Assembly (NCBI RefSeq): GCF_000236805.1
Contig: NZ_AGFX01000018.1
Coordinates: 62,001-126,000 of the forward strand
Origin: Paenibacillus peoriae KCTC 3763
GTDB lineage: Bacteria > Bacillota > Bacilli > Paenibacillales > Paenibacillaceae
Length of the DNA stretch: 64,000 nt
Direction of reading: 5' to 3'
Made by a program: the position numbers and the translations under genes. Below the pieces are notes generated by a model. It did no database searches, was not told the DNA's origin, and saw only the letters and a program-made list of their open reading frames with translations. Shown here piece after piece: positions 18,465 to 27,800 of this stretch (positions within the stretch are counted from its first letter, which is position 1; each line of letters opens with the position of its first letter).

Positions 18465-18828
18465 TAAATTTTAAAATAGGAATTTATGTGCGTCCGAGAG
18501 CCAACAACGACATTCAAAATGGAATATATAATACTCTTTGACTGCCTAGCATCATTGGTATACCGAAGTGAACCAACCGCACTAAAAATTGGGAAACATT
18601 TCGGTTGGAAAGCGTATGTGAGATGAAGGGATTCATTGCCTCTGAGACCTTAAGTTTTAGAGTTTTTTTGTTCTTTTTAATCAGATAAATGACCATGTCT
18701 TAGTTCATAGTGGTTTGAACTATTTTACGATTCAAACTGGGCGTTTGCCGTTACTAGGACAGGTGTCCCTACATAGAAATAAGCTGATGAGGAAGGCTTA
18801 AGTCATAAGCAGGGATGGTGTAAAGTAG
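18465..18828. other. 364-base gap
   Basis: Nothing codes convincingly. A poly-T stretch at 18660-18680 and the leader of the oxidoreductase gene lie here; no terminator is obvious for abiH. Confidence 0.4.
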
Positions 18829-20208
18829 ATGGCACAAAAGTTGATAAAGAAAAGTACACGATTAACTGGAAGGATCGTAATCCCGGGCAATCCGTCATAC
18901 AATACGGCCAGAATGGAGTTCAATAGGCGCTTTTCCAAATTTCCAAGGGTCATTGTTTTTTGCCAACGAACTCAGGATGTGATCAACGCAGTCAAATGGG
19001 CTCGTGAACGGTGCATACGGCTGCGAGTGCGCAGCGGACGGCATAGCTATGAAGGCTTCTCAACTGTAAATGGCGGTATTATTATCGATGTGAGCGAGCT
19101 GAATAAGGTTAAGGTTGATCGAAAAAATAGAGTGGCCATTGTACAAACGGGAAATCCACTTGCCCGTGTGTACAAAAAGCTGTGGAATAAGCGTGTGGCA
19201 ATTCCGGCGGGAACTGCGCCCGACGTAGGCGTAGCTGGGCTTACCCTGGGAGGAGGCATTGGACTTCTTTCCCGCAAATATGGACTTACGTGCGATAACT
19301 TGAAACAAGTGAAGATGGTCGTAGCTTCGGGACGGTATGGGGCAAAGACGATTGTGGCAAACAGGAAGAAACATTCCGATCTGTTGTGGGCATCACGAGG
19401 CGGAGGGGGAGGGAACTTTGGGGTTGCTACAGAATATACATTTAGGGTTAGACCGATTTCATCGGTATCTATATATAGTATTACGTGGAAATGGAGTGAT
19501 CTTGAGAAGGTGTTACCGGCTTGGCAGCGCTGGGCCCCGTCTGTCACGAACCGCTTAACCTCAACCATTGAGGTGGCTGCCAAGCAGGTGGGAACCATTG
19601 TATCTACCGGGCAATTGCTTGGCGGTGCAGAGGAGCTGCGTCGATTGATTAGACCGCTCTTGCGAGCAGGCACTCCGGTGAAGGTGATGGTGAAGACAGT
19701 ACCTTTTATTGAAGCAACCAAATTTTTTGCCGAATCAGACCTGAATTTGGAACCAAAGTTTAAAATAACCGGGGCCTACGGGTTCCAACCTTTGCCGCCT
19801 GAAGGAGTACGAATTATACGCGACTTTTTATCCAAAGCACCCAACAGGCATTCTAGCGTGTGGAGTCAGAGCTTAGGTGGTGCAGGAAGCGCGGTGAGTC
19901 GAGTATCGCCTACTGCAACGGCCTATCCTCACCGGAAGGCTGAGACAATCTACGAACTGTCAGCTCGCTGGAGAAACAACAGGGAGCAGGAGCGGAATAT
20001 TCAGTGGGTGGAAAGGTTCCGTAGAGCGTTGCGTCCCTTTGTTAAAGGGGATTATGTGAATTTTCCCGATCTGCAGATTAAGAACTGGCCCAAGGCGTAT
20101 TATGGCGTAAACTTTGGCAGATTGAAGCAGGTGAAACGAAAGTACGATCCTCATAATGTGTTTCGTTTTGCTCAGAGTATTCCAGTGGATAAACAGGTCA
20201 AAAAATGA
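18829..20208 (+). CDS. FAD-binding oxidoreductase (berberine-bridge type, CotQ/YvdP-like)
   Basis: 459-residue flavoprotein. FAD-binding PCMH domain at about 35-205 with RVRSGRHSYEGFS, whose His is the usual covalent 8-alpha flavin attachment, and GLTLGGGIGLLSRKYGL. The second attachment Cys of bicovalent relatives is Ala in AGTAPDVG, so only one bond is expected. The C-terminal BBE segment DYVNFPD...AYYGVNFGRLKQVKRKYDPHNVF is intact. Likely oxidises an alcohol or sugar with oxygen; substrate unknown. B. subtilis YvdP (CotQ), a spore coat protein, is a close architectural match. It is less AT-rich than abiH and looks like a passenger in segment B. Confidence 0.88.
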   Translation: MAQKLIKKSTRLTGRIVIPGNPSYNTARMEFNRRFSKFPRVIVFCQRTQDVINAVKWARERCIRLRVRSGRHSYEGFSTVNGGIIIDVSELNKVKVDRKNRVAIVQTGNPLARVYKKLWNKRVAIPAGTAPDVGVAGLTLGGGIGLLSRKYGLTCDNLKQVKMVVASGRYGAKTIVANRKKHSDLLWASRGGGGGNFGVATEYTFRVRPISSVSIYSITWKWSDLEKVLPAWQRWAPSVTNRLTSTIEVAAKQVGTIVSTGQLLGGAEELRRLIRPLLRAGTPVKVMVKTVPFIEATKFFAESDLNLEPKFKITGAYGFQPLPPEGVRIIRDFLSKAPNRHSSVWSQSLGGAGSAVSRVSPTATAYPHRKAETIYELSARWRNNREQERNIQWVERFRRALRPFVKGDYVNFPDLQIKNWPKAYYGVNFGRLKQVKRKYDPHNVFRFAQSIPVDKQVKK

Positions 20209-20236
20209 CAATACGCACACCAGATCGAATTAAAAC

Positions 20237-20263
20237 AAGGAGCTGACGGCGGCAGCTCCTTTA
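20237..20263 (+). terminator. Terminator after FAD oxidoreductase
   Basis: AAGGAGCTG (20237-20245) pairs with CAGCTCCTT (20253-20261), then TA. Confidence 0.75.
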
Positions 20264-20291
20264 GCCATTTCGCTGATAGCGACGTTAAGCT

Positions 20292-20307
20292 GAACCGTAT
20301 CATAAGT
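20292..20307 (+). repeat. att-like repeat R3
   Basis: GAACCGTATCATAAGT, as in rlmH; flanks AAGCT and GGCGAAATTA shared with R2. ATTTCGC (20268-20274) and GCGAAAT (20311-20317) form an inverted repeat around it. Confidence 0.75.
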
Positions 20308-20415
20308 GACGGCGAAATTACTGATATTAGCTGCTTGCCAGGCGGAAGTCTAAGCTGGCGGGGAGCATTTCGGGGTTCGTTTTCTCATTAAAGGAGAATA
20401 TTAAAGGAAGACGGG

Positions 20416-20440
20416 AAAAGGGGCTGGTTATGCCAGCCCC
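20416..20440 (-). terminator. Terminator after DUF4062 gene
   Basis: On the minus strand GGGGCTGG (20440-20433) pairs with CCAGCCCC (20427-20420), followed by TTTTCCC. Confidence 0.9.
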
Positions 20441-20444
20441 TCTT

Positions 20445-21011
20445 TCATTTCTCTTTCTCCAACTCTGCCTTTAATCTTGCATTCTCTTCCAACAGCTTTT
20501 GAGCGTCCGGGACATCCTTGCCGGAAACCCAGCCATACAAATCGTCCTTTGCTGCATACTCCGGCAATTGATCACGAAGTACCATTTTAATGTGCCGTAC
20601 ATCTTCAACATAATAGATCGGGATTTGTTCCATGACCGATTGCTTAAACTCTTGAAACTCCTGATAGTATTCAATTGCTGCGAAGTCGTATGGCTTTTGT
20701 CTTAATGCTTCATCTGTGACAACAAAGGCAAATCTAGGTTTGCCTGCTTCTCCGGCATACTCATACTCCCAATGCGTATAGCTCTTGGATTCATTAGGAA
20801 GCGTCAAACCATAAAATCCTCCGAGAATCAGGAGATATACATCGGACTCGTCAATCCATCTCTTCCTAATTTTCATTGGACTTTCCTTGAAAAATTGCTC
20901 GATTCCAGCAGGGATATGACCAGCTTGAAGTATGGCTTCAACAGCGGTGTGTCTTTCCTCAATAAGATCGTTGAAAGTAGACGATATGTAAATTTGTAAT
21001 TTTTTTCTCAT
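20445..21011 (-). CDS. Stand-alone DUF4062 domain protein
   Basis: 188-residue protein with the DUF4062 pattern: KLQIYISSTFNDLIEERHTAVEAI at the N-terminus, a Gly-Glu motif (HIPAGIEQFF), DVYLLILGGFYG and SYTHWEYEYA. The fold is related to TIR domains, and DUF4062 is normally the N-terminal part of large NTPase or effector proteins in conflict systems. Here it stands alone, ending in a helical LLEENARLKAELEKE tail. Probable NAD-processing or protein-protein role is inference. Own terminator. Confidence 0.82.
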   Translation of the reverse strand: MRKKLQIYISSTFNDLIEERHTAVEAILQAGHIPAGIEQFFKESPMKIRKRWIDESDVYLLILGGFYGLTLPNESKSYTHWEYEYAGEAGKPRFAFVVTDEALRQKPYDFAAIEYYQEFQEFKQSVMEQIPIYYVEDVRHIKMVLRDQLPEYAAKDDLYGWVSGKDVPDAQKLLEENARLKAELEKEK

Positions 21012-21199
21012 AGGCCACCCAAATTAAAGTATTAGTATAAATAGAATCTACCACTCGCTCGCTTTATTTGTCAAAATGGATTGGTGCCCTTCAACCCCGG
21101 CTGGGCTTGGTTGTTGGATACGACTAAGCATGATTTGATGGTTACGGTTGGCAGCAGAGTCTTGAAGGGCTCAAATGGATCTGTTATCAGCTAAAGAAG

Positions 21200-21864
21200 T
21201 TAGCTTTGGCATACAAACTTTTTTGCGTTTCTTACTTTTAGCACTTTAGCATTTCTTGTTAGAAGGTGTTTATCGCTTACGATCCAAGTATGATCTTTAG
21301 AGTTCCTCCTGCGAATCGCAAGGAAGTTGGGTTTACTTCCTGAATAAATCTTATAGCCCTTTGCCAGGCTATCAGAACAGAACTTTACGCATTCCCCTCG
21401 ATTTTTATCGGGAAAACCAACTCGTTTTAGCACATGTCGTTTTACGAGAAGGGTGGCTCCTTGAACCAGGAAACATATTGATTAGCCTTGGCAGGGTAAC
21501 GAAGCAGGAGGAGTTTTTTTTCATTCAAATACATGTAGTGGGCTCGCTTCCCTACAATATCAGTGTTGGTCTTTAACAGGGTTCGCACACTATCAGTTAA
21601 ATAGCCCGGAGTATAATAATCATCATCATCAAATTTAGCAATTAGTTTGTATTTAGATAATGAAGCTCTATAATTCAGACAATGGCCAAGCGATACACGT
21701 GCCGGTAAGCTATATATCCTTACGTTCTTATATTGTTTTGCGGCTCTTATATATTCGTTCACCTTCAGCTTATTATTATTTAATATGACGATAAGCTCTT
21801 TATTCCTATAATTCTGTCTGGTGTAGTTATTATTATATTTCTGACATGAAAAAGCCCCCCTCAC
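21200..21864 (-). pseudogene. Family 2 glycosyltransferase, frameshifted
   Basis: Two minus-strand frames, 21864-21442 and 21433-21200, form one GT2-like protein. The first shows YRNKELIVILNNN, AKFDDDDYYTPGYL (the metal-binding Asp cluster) and KANQYVSW; the second continues as GFPDKNRGECVKFCSDSL, IYSGSKPNFLAIRR and DHTWIVSDK. A one-base shift near 21450 restores FQGATLLVKRHVLKRVGFPD across the junction. The usual nucleotide-binding N-terminus is also missing. Surface-glycan relatives occur in Bacillales; this copy is dead. Confidence 0.75.
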
Positions 21865-22213
21865 AACTATCCAAAAATCTGAATCTGGAGAGGCTTTTTA
21901 AAGGTCCCTTAAATATTACGGATTTTAGGTAAGAATTAGAATATCACTCATTTTAAGTGGCGTTGAACTCCTTACAGGGGATAATGAATTTCGAGTTAAC
22001 ATCTCGAAAAATACACTTACAAGAGTGAAAGTGATTACATACCAGTTTAAAGTTAGTCTGTACAGAGCCATGGTTCGTGGGGTTATCCTTGGGAGGACTT
22101 GAGCGGCGGCGAGCCCATAAGCGATTTTCGGGGTGCGCATGCCCCATTCGCACAGGCAGGCAGCCCGCCCCTGGCGTAAACTGAATTATAATCAGTGAGC
22201 GAGGTGAACTTCC
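21865..22213. other. 349-base gap with a possible gene remnant
   Basis: AAAAAGCC at 21847 and GGCTTTTT at 21891 form a terminator-like hairpin. A 57-codon frame without a start (21929-22102, LTGDNEFRVNISKNTLTR...) has protein-like composition and may be the 3' end of a lost gene; family not recognised. A second such tail (GWAWLLDTTKHDLMVTVGSR) lies at about 21080-21195. Confidence 0.35.
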
Positions 22214-22744
22214 ATGGCACAATCGAAAGAGATGCGCGCACGGGCTAAGAAGCTTCAGGGCCGTCCGGTCTGCGTCACCCTGCACAGCGGAGAGACTTAC
22301 GTCGGCTACATCACCGATGTTAATTTCGGCGGGGTGGTACTTGCCAGCGCTGCTGAAGCCCCCGCACGCGCTTCTTCCGGGAAGCAAGGCTCCCGATCTC
22401 CCAAACGCAGAGCCGGTTCGCATGCCCGGGGCGTCCGTCCCGGCAACCGGAGAAGCGGCGCACGCAAACCGTCCGTCCGTTCGCGCTCCCGCAAGCCGGA
22501 CGTCAAGGTGTCGGCATTCCTGCCGATGATGGGCTCGCTGCTCGGTGGCCTGGGCGGCCTGGGTGGCGCCGCTGGGGGCATAGGAGGGCTCGGCGGCATG
22601 CTCGGTGGCGGCCTGCGGCTGTTCGGCATGATCCAGAAATTTGTCCCGGTGGTGAGGATGGGCTACGGCATGATCAAGTCCATTCGCCCGTTCTTCGGCG
22701 CCGTTAAAGGTTTGATGCCCCCGGCCGAACCGGATAACGAATAA
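22214..22744 (+). CDS. LSm-like protein with basic and Gly-rich regions
   Basis: 176-residue protein. Residues 12-45 (LQGRPVCVTLHSGETYVGYI) resemble one half of an Sm/LSm fold. Then comes a strongly basic stretch rich in Arg, Lys and Ser (about 50-95), a Gly-Leu-rich hydrophobic stretch (108-135) and a C-terminus with repeated FxPxVRxGYGMIKSI-like words. Basic plus Gly-rich parts suggest nucleic acid or spore-surface binding, but the function is unknown. GC content is far higher than neighbouring genes. GCGAGGTGA precedes the ATG. Part of this gene is duplicated at 24603. Confidence 0.7.
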   Translation: MAQSKEMRARAKKLQGRPVCVTLHSGETYVGYITDVNFGGVVLASAAEAPARASSGKQGSRSPKRRAGSHARGVRPGNRRSGARKPSVRSRSRKPDVKVSAFLPMMGSLLGGLGGLGGAAGGIGGLGGMLGGGLRLFGMIQKFVPVVRMGYGMIKSIRPFFGAVKGLMPPAEPDNE

Positions 22745-22790
22745 TCGTATACCTGCGGACTTTACGCCCTCTTTGAGTGGTCAAAGGGGG

Positions 22791-23030
22791 CTAGCCCACA
22801 CCATCACTTTCTAACAAGGAATAAAAATGATCACGGTCTTCGTTATCAAATTTGCCAAGTGTCCGTACCCTGACATATTCATGACTGCCATACATATTTA
22901 TTTCCTCACCGTACATATTGTAGAGCGCGATCATATTGCCATCCTGATTCAACTCCATGTACCCGTAACATTTTGCTTCAGGCGCTTCACCGTAAAAGAG
23001 CGTAAATCTGATTTTGATCACTCTGTGCAT
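22791..23030 (-). CDS. Small hypothetical protein
   Basis: 79-residue protein of unknown family with a good AGGAGG site before the ATG. Sequence (RFTLFYGEAPEAKCYGYMEL, NMYGEEINMYGSHEYVRVR) predicts a small beta-rich domain. Its central part is copied in a decayed form at 24692-24767. Confidence 0.65.
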   Translation of the reverse strand: MHRVIKIRFTLFYGEAPEAKCYGYMELNQDGNMIALYNMYGEEINMYGSHEYVRVRTLGKFDNEDRDHFYSLLESDGVG

Positions 23031-23416
23031 GCAGATCCTCCTTTTCTGTCTTTCGTATTAGCTTTGAATATATACAGTATCCTCCATAAAATGTCAACAG
23101 ATAAAGTTTCTACGTGATAACGGCGGAGAAGTTACCTCGCTTCGCATCCGCCAGCAGTTTCAACATACCGTATCACAAGTGATGGTACACACGATTAGAA
23201 AAGAAATAGTACTTGATAGTAGGTGTAGCAGCAGCTCTCATATAGAATAATCTGGAAAGAGTCACTGAACGTGGAAGGAATTGGTAGTTAATTTATGAAT
23301 ATCGTTCTTTTTTCCGATAATCTATTCAGATAGTTGTTTGGGATAGGAACTCAAAGCTCACCGAGCATTTTGTGATTCAAATAATACCTTGCATATCGGA
23401 GCGGAGGAAATTTAAA
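23031..23416. other. 386-base gap holding repeat R4
   Basis: Between divergent genes. Contains att-like R4 at 23167 and a GCGGAGAAG/CTTCGCATCCGC inverted repeat just before it (about 23125-23153), similar in place to the hairpins before R2 and R3. Confidence 0.5.
23167..23180 (+). repeat. att-like repeat R4 (diverged)
   Basis: ACCGTATCACAAGT, one mismatch to R1-R3; followed by GATGG as in staphylococcal insertion sites (GATG after the core). Taken as the right boundary of the array. Confidence 0.6.
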
Positions 23417-24127
23417 GTGGATAACAAGAAACAAGAATGGCAAAATTCTTATAAAAACGGGGAAAATCACGTTTTTTATCCCCAAGAAGAAATGATACGT
23501 TTTTTTGCGAAATATATTACAAAACGAGTTGGACTCCAAGATTACAAGACCATCCACACTCATCAAGCACAACCAAGATTCCTAGATGTAGGTTGTGGTA
23601 TAGGCAGACATATTATTTTCAGCAAGCAGATGGGTTTGGATTCCTATGGGATTGACTTGTCGGATCAAGCGATAATGAAAGCTCGCGAATGGGCTTCAAG
23701 CGCTGGCATTGATCATATAGAGAGTAGAATTGTAGCAGGCAGTATTACCGAGATGCCTTGGAACGATGGTTTTTTTCAATTTGCGGGCAGTAACGGTGTA
23801 TTCGATAGCATGAACTTCGAAATTGCTAAAGAGGGTATACGAGAGACTGCAAGGGTGTTAGAAAAAGAGGGGTTATTTTATTGTGATTTAATCTCTGGAG
23901 ATGATTCGAACCATTCAAGGGAATTCACTGGCGAAGAAATTTCCGGTACAGGGCACGAACAAGGAACTGTGCAAATGTATTACAATTACTCAAAAATTCT
24001 GGACCTGATCGGCAGCGACTTTGCTATTGAAGAGATTGTGACGATCCGTAAAGAAAATATATTAACGGGCCTTTTCCATTCCAGGTATCATTTGGTACTA
24101 AGAAAGCGGATGAATTCAGGAGGCTGA
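23417..24127 (+). CDS. Class I SAM-dependent methyltransferase
   Basis: 236-residue methyltransferase with motif I FLDVGCGIGRHIIFSKQMG, acidic SYGIDLSDQAI and FQFAGSNGVFDSMN after strand 4. GCGGAGGAA 8 bases upstream marks the GTG at 23417 as start. It sits directly after the last att-like repeat; target unknown (small molecule or protein). No partner gene next to it. Confidence 0.85.
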   Translation: MDNKKQEWQNSYKNGENHVFYPQEEMIRFFAKYITKRVGLQDYKTIHTHQAQPRFLDVGCGIGRHIIFSKQMGLDSYGIDLSDQAIMKAREWASSAGIDHIESRIVAGSITEMPWNDGFFQFAGSNGVFDSMNFEIAKEGIRETARVLEKEGLFYCDLISGDDSNHSREFTGEEISGTGHEQGTVQMYYNYSKILDLIGSDFAIEEIVTIRKENILTGLFHSRYHLVLRKRMNSGG

Positions 24128-24456
24128 ACACATAAAAAGCGATAAAGTGAATCGCTATTAAGCTTTATTTTTATCCGTACCCTCAAAAGAGGTGCAAAGA
24201 ATCCGCTTCTGATGGACAACAAAGTTGATCCTCGTAAACTTGAGGACCGCAGCCGAAGTGAGAGTTCTTTGTCCTAAATTCATTTTTGGATTTTCCCACC
24301 TCAATTCGAGTGATGAATAACAGAACAAAGTAGCCTCCAACCCCACAATTCAGTGGTCTTGAGGACTACTTTGTTTTAATTTTGGGAACAAGCTTTCGGA
24401 TACACATATGGTTATCTGTGCGGTAGTAGTTCAAAGAATGAGCGGGCAATACATAG

Positions 24457-24602
24457 GAGAGTTATCTGGAAACTTCAATTTATTCGGTTAGGACCAATCT
24501 GCAAAAGAAGCAAGCATATTTGGAGAAACTGGATAAGGGCTATTTTGAAGGGGATCATTAGTGCAGTCACTTATGAGGAACTAGTTGGAAAAATTCGCAT
24601 GC
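24457..24602 (+). pseudogene. Fragment resembling large serine recombinase coiled coil
   Basis: Two frames joined by one shift near 24550 read TNLQKKQAYLEKLDKGYFEG then IISAVTYEELVGKI. The order Leu-rich coil, G-Y-x-x-G, I-S, Y-E-E-L matches the coiled-coil segment after the recombinase domain in large serine recombinases (Ccr/TnpX class). Only about 45 residues remain, so the family call is tentative. Confidence 0.4.
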
Positions 24603-24767
24603 ATGGGCTCGCTGCTCGGTGGCCTCGGCGGTGCCGCTGGGGGCGCGGGAATGCTCGGCGGCGGCCTGCGGCTGTTCGGCATGATCCAGAAATTGTAGAG
24701 CGCGATCTTATTGCCATCCTGATTCAACTCCATGTATCTGTAACATTTTGCCTCAGTTATTTCACCA
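24603..24767 (+). repeat. Fused, partly deleted copy of 22529-22990
   Basis: 24603-24692 repeats part of the Gly-rich gene (22529-22640) with small deletions; at AAATTGT it jumps to a copy of 22915-22990 (antisense part of the 79-residue gene). About 275 bases between the two source parts are missing, with TTGT at the junction. Confidence 0.8.
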
Positions 24768-24770
24768 TGA

Positions 24771-24830
24771 AAAAGCTCCCCTCACAGGCAGCAGGTTTTA
24801 TGATTTAACCTGTCTACTGTAAGGGGAGCT
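24771..24830 (-). terminator. Terminator of the SLH/PHP gene
   Basis: AGCTCCCCT (24774-24782) pairs with AGGGGAGCT (24822-24830), with a second inner stem AGGTT/AACCT; the minus strand ends in a T-run. Confidence 0.85.
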
Positions 24831-24850
24831 ATCATATTCTCGGAAACCTA

Positions 24851-27800
24851 TTAGATATGCAATGCGCCAAGCAGCTTGTAGATCATTGCGGTCGTTTCCG
24901 CTCGGGTGGCCTTGGCATCCGGCTGGAAGGTGCTGTCTTCGTATCCGTTCAGGATGCCTGCGGAAACCGCAGTGTTCACTGACGATTGCGCCCATGCTGG
25001 AATACTGGATGTATCTCGGAACGGATTCACCGTACCTTGAGAGCTGCCAGCATTTGAGTTCAGTGCTTTGGAAATCATGACGGCCATCTCTGCCCTGGTG
25101 ATGACCTGATTGGCTTTAAAGACCGTTTTTCCTTGCTCTTTGTAGCCGGTAATCAGTCCGGCTTGGGCCGCTGCTGCTACTTGTGCCTTGGCCCAGGAAG
25201 GAATTTTATCGTCGTCAGCAAAGGTGGTTTCTTCATCGGACGGACGCAGCCCCATTGCGTTCACTAGAATTTTGGCAAATTGAGCCCGTGTAATTTGATC
25301 ATTGGGACGGAACGTCTGGTTCTCAAATCCCTCGATTACATTCATGCCGATCAAACGGTCAGTATACGATTGCGCCCAGTGCCCATCCAGATCGCTGAGT
25401 GCCAATGGTTTATAATCGTATACGGCAAATTTAGCCAAGCGATTAAAGCTGGCGGTGACCGTTCCGTCTTCGTTTTGAGTCCCGCCAACATAGATCCATT
25501 TTTGCTGTGACTCGTTATAATAATAGACCGCTGGCTTGCTGTCTTGGGCAACCTTATCCGCTTGATAATGGACGGTGAGATTCACAGGCTTGTTCAAGTT
25601 ATTACCGGATGTGCTGTTCAATTCAAGCACCTGGCTTAACAATTGAAGATTTCCCGCTGACGGGGCTTTATCCTCCGGCAGAATGACAGCGCGAACCTGA
25701 CCGTCCGAGTTTACGGCCCCAGCCGGAATGTCTATGCTGAACACACCGTTGAGGGCCCCTTTTGATCCCTGCTGTGCCTTTACATCCATTTGCATGGTTG
25801 AAGGCTGTTCGTTTGTAGGCTTACTGCCTGTGTTCGTCTCTCCACTACCACTGCCGCTACCGCTACCGCTACCAGTCTGGCCGGAGGAGCTGTTGCTTGA
25901 ACCGCTATTCGAGCTGCCCCCAGATTGACTATCATTGTCATTTGAATCGTTTTTCTTTCTAGTCTCTACAGTTACGGTGCGTACGACTTCCTGTGCTGCG
26001 TTCCCCGCCAGATCGTTCACGTTGTAACGCAGAGTGTATGTCCCTGGTGTTGTGGTATCTACCGTACCGCTCACCAGAACGTCTCCCGAAACCCCGAAAT
26101 TATCGGTAGCATTGGCTCCTTGCTCGCTATATGAGGACCCTTGTTTCAGAGTCACGTGATTGGTCCCTTTTAGCGTAATTAGCGGAGGCGTATGGTCGAT
26201 ATTTACCGGCAGGGAAAGCACGGCTTGTCTATCCAAATTATCCGTTGCTCTGAATTCAAGCGTATGCTTGCCTTCTTGGGAAACTTCAATAGGCTGGTTA
26301 GCTGCATAAGGTTGATACTCGCCTTTGTCCATGGATAACTCCAGCTTGACGGACGTCACAGGTTCGGCATATACACTTGAATACACACTGGCGGTAACAC
26401 TTTGATTAGTCCACTGCCCGCTCGTATAGCCTTGTCCATCGGCTGTTTTCATGGAGCCGAAAAGTTCTACGGATGTTATGTCGTCAAGACCTTTGACGGT
26501 TACATCAAATAGTTTAGTTACACTTACGTCTCCGCGCGTAATGGTAGCTTTCAACGTAAGCGGCTGGTTCTCCCGCGGATAACGAACAAGCAGATGTCCA
26601 TCATGGCTCAGAAGGTCCGGATTGGAGCTTTCCCATTGAATCGTCGTTCCATGCTCGCCTTCTTGCGGCAGTGTAATATCATTGGTGACCTGGCTTGTAT
26701 CACCCAGGCTCAAAGTGGCTGCTGTATGATCAACGGCCTGTTGGTCACTGTAAGGCTCAACGCTCACAAAAATCGGATTGGAATAGAACCACATATCGGA
26801 ATAGTTACGCTTGTTAATTTCCGAGAAACGGGTTTCGTTATCAGTGGTCGTATTCTTCGGATCAATCAAAGGTTCTCCGTTACTGGTTTCTCCAGGTACG
26901 TTGATTCCCAGGTTGGTGCCTCTCAGTCGGAAATATTGATTTTTGCTCGCAGCATCCAATTTATAAGTGATGACATGGTAACCATCAGCGTCTGTCGTCC
27001 AGTCATTGCTGGTAAATCGACGAAGCACCCTGGTTGAATCATTGGTATTCTTGGTATATTCAGCAGTTCCAGGCGCTGCCGGTCCGGTAACATCCCCTGC
27101 AATCAGATCCACATGGTCAACCTGAACGGGTTCCCCGTTATTGTTTCTTTCAGGGCTCTTGAACCGGATTGTAAGCTGAAGATTATCTCCTTGTGTGACC
27201 TGAAGATTGCCCCCCGTCTCTTCCTTTTTTCCACCGCTGGTGATATTAAAATCAAGTGCGTTAATTAAATCGCCATAGACGGAAAATGATTTTCCTGACC
27301 GCATACCGTCGACAACGGCTTTCATGGTGTTGCCGTTCACCCATGTGTAATTTTTAGAGTATTCGCCGGGCCAGTAACCACTGGAGTATTTCCGGTCTTT
27401 GCTGATATTAAAATGGAAATCAGAATTGGAGAAAGTCCAGAATTTACGCCCTTCTCCAAGCAGCGCATCCCAAACGCCGCCAACTTTTGCAAGCGTGATA
27501 TCTGCCCCGCCATACACATCGACGGTTTCCCCTCTGTCTGGTGACATCTGGTTACCGGGCATGCCTTCAAACCCAAAAGCAATATTAGGGGCAAGATTAT
27601 TAAAATCACGGAAATCCGATACTTTAATCTCCGAGCTGCTCCCTTTTTTTCTCGAAGGATGATTGATGAAAACATAGCTGTCAGGGTAGTGATCTCTGAG
27701 CCATTGTATGGCGGTCCGGGTATCTTCTTTTGTCGAGTAAGCTCTGTTGCCTTGCAGCTTCCACTCGGCTACATTGGCCGGATCGAACGAGCTTTCGCTT

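Larger units (their letters stand above)
8248..23180 (+). mobile_element. SCC-like accessory array at rlmH, three segments
   Basis: A block directly behind rlmH, bounded and subdivided by copies of the rlmH 3' end: segment A 8248-15013, B 15014-20307, C 20308-23180. Segment A and the start of B are visibly AT-rich compared with the flanks, while 22214-22744 is very GC-rich, so the segments have mixed origins. Cargo is mainly defence-like (Dam/DGQHR-HEPN, ATPase-nuclease, DUF3800, AbiH, DUF4062). No complete site-specific recombinase is present, so the array would be immobile or mobilised in trans. SCC likeness is an inference from site, orientation and repeats. Confidence 0.65.
24128..24850. 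other. 723-base composite intergenic region
   Basis: A patchwork without an intact gene: a hairpin AACAAAGTAG/CTACTTTGTT (24324-24372), a recombinase-like remnant (24457-24602), a fused partial copy of the 22.5-23.0 kb region (24603-24767) and the terminator of the SLH gene. Looks like a decayed end of a mobile element. Confidence 0.6.

Noticed and set aside
24158-24346. 62-residue minus-strand frame as a gene
   Set aside because: No ribosome site, no known family, and it sits in a patchwork of decayed sequence.
24563-24580. CACTTATGAG, a reverse-strand match to part of the att-like core
   Set aside because: Only about 10 bases match, CCGTAT is absent, and it falls inside the recombinase-like remnant.
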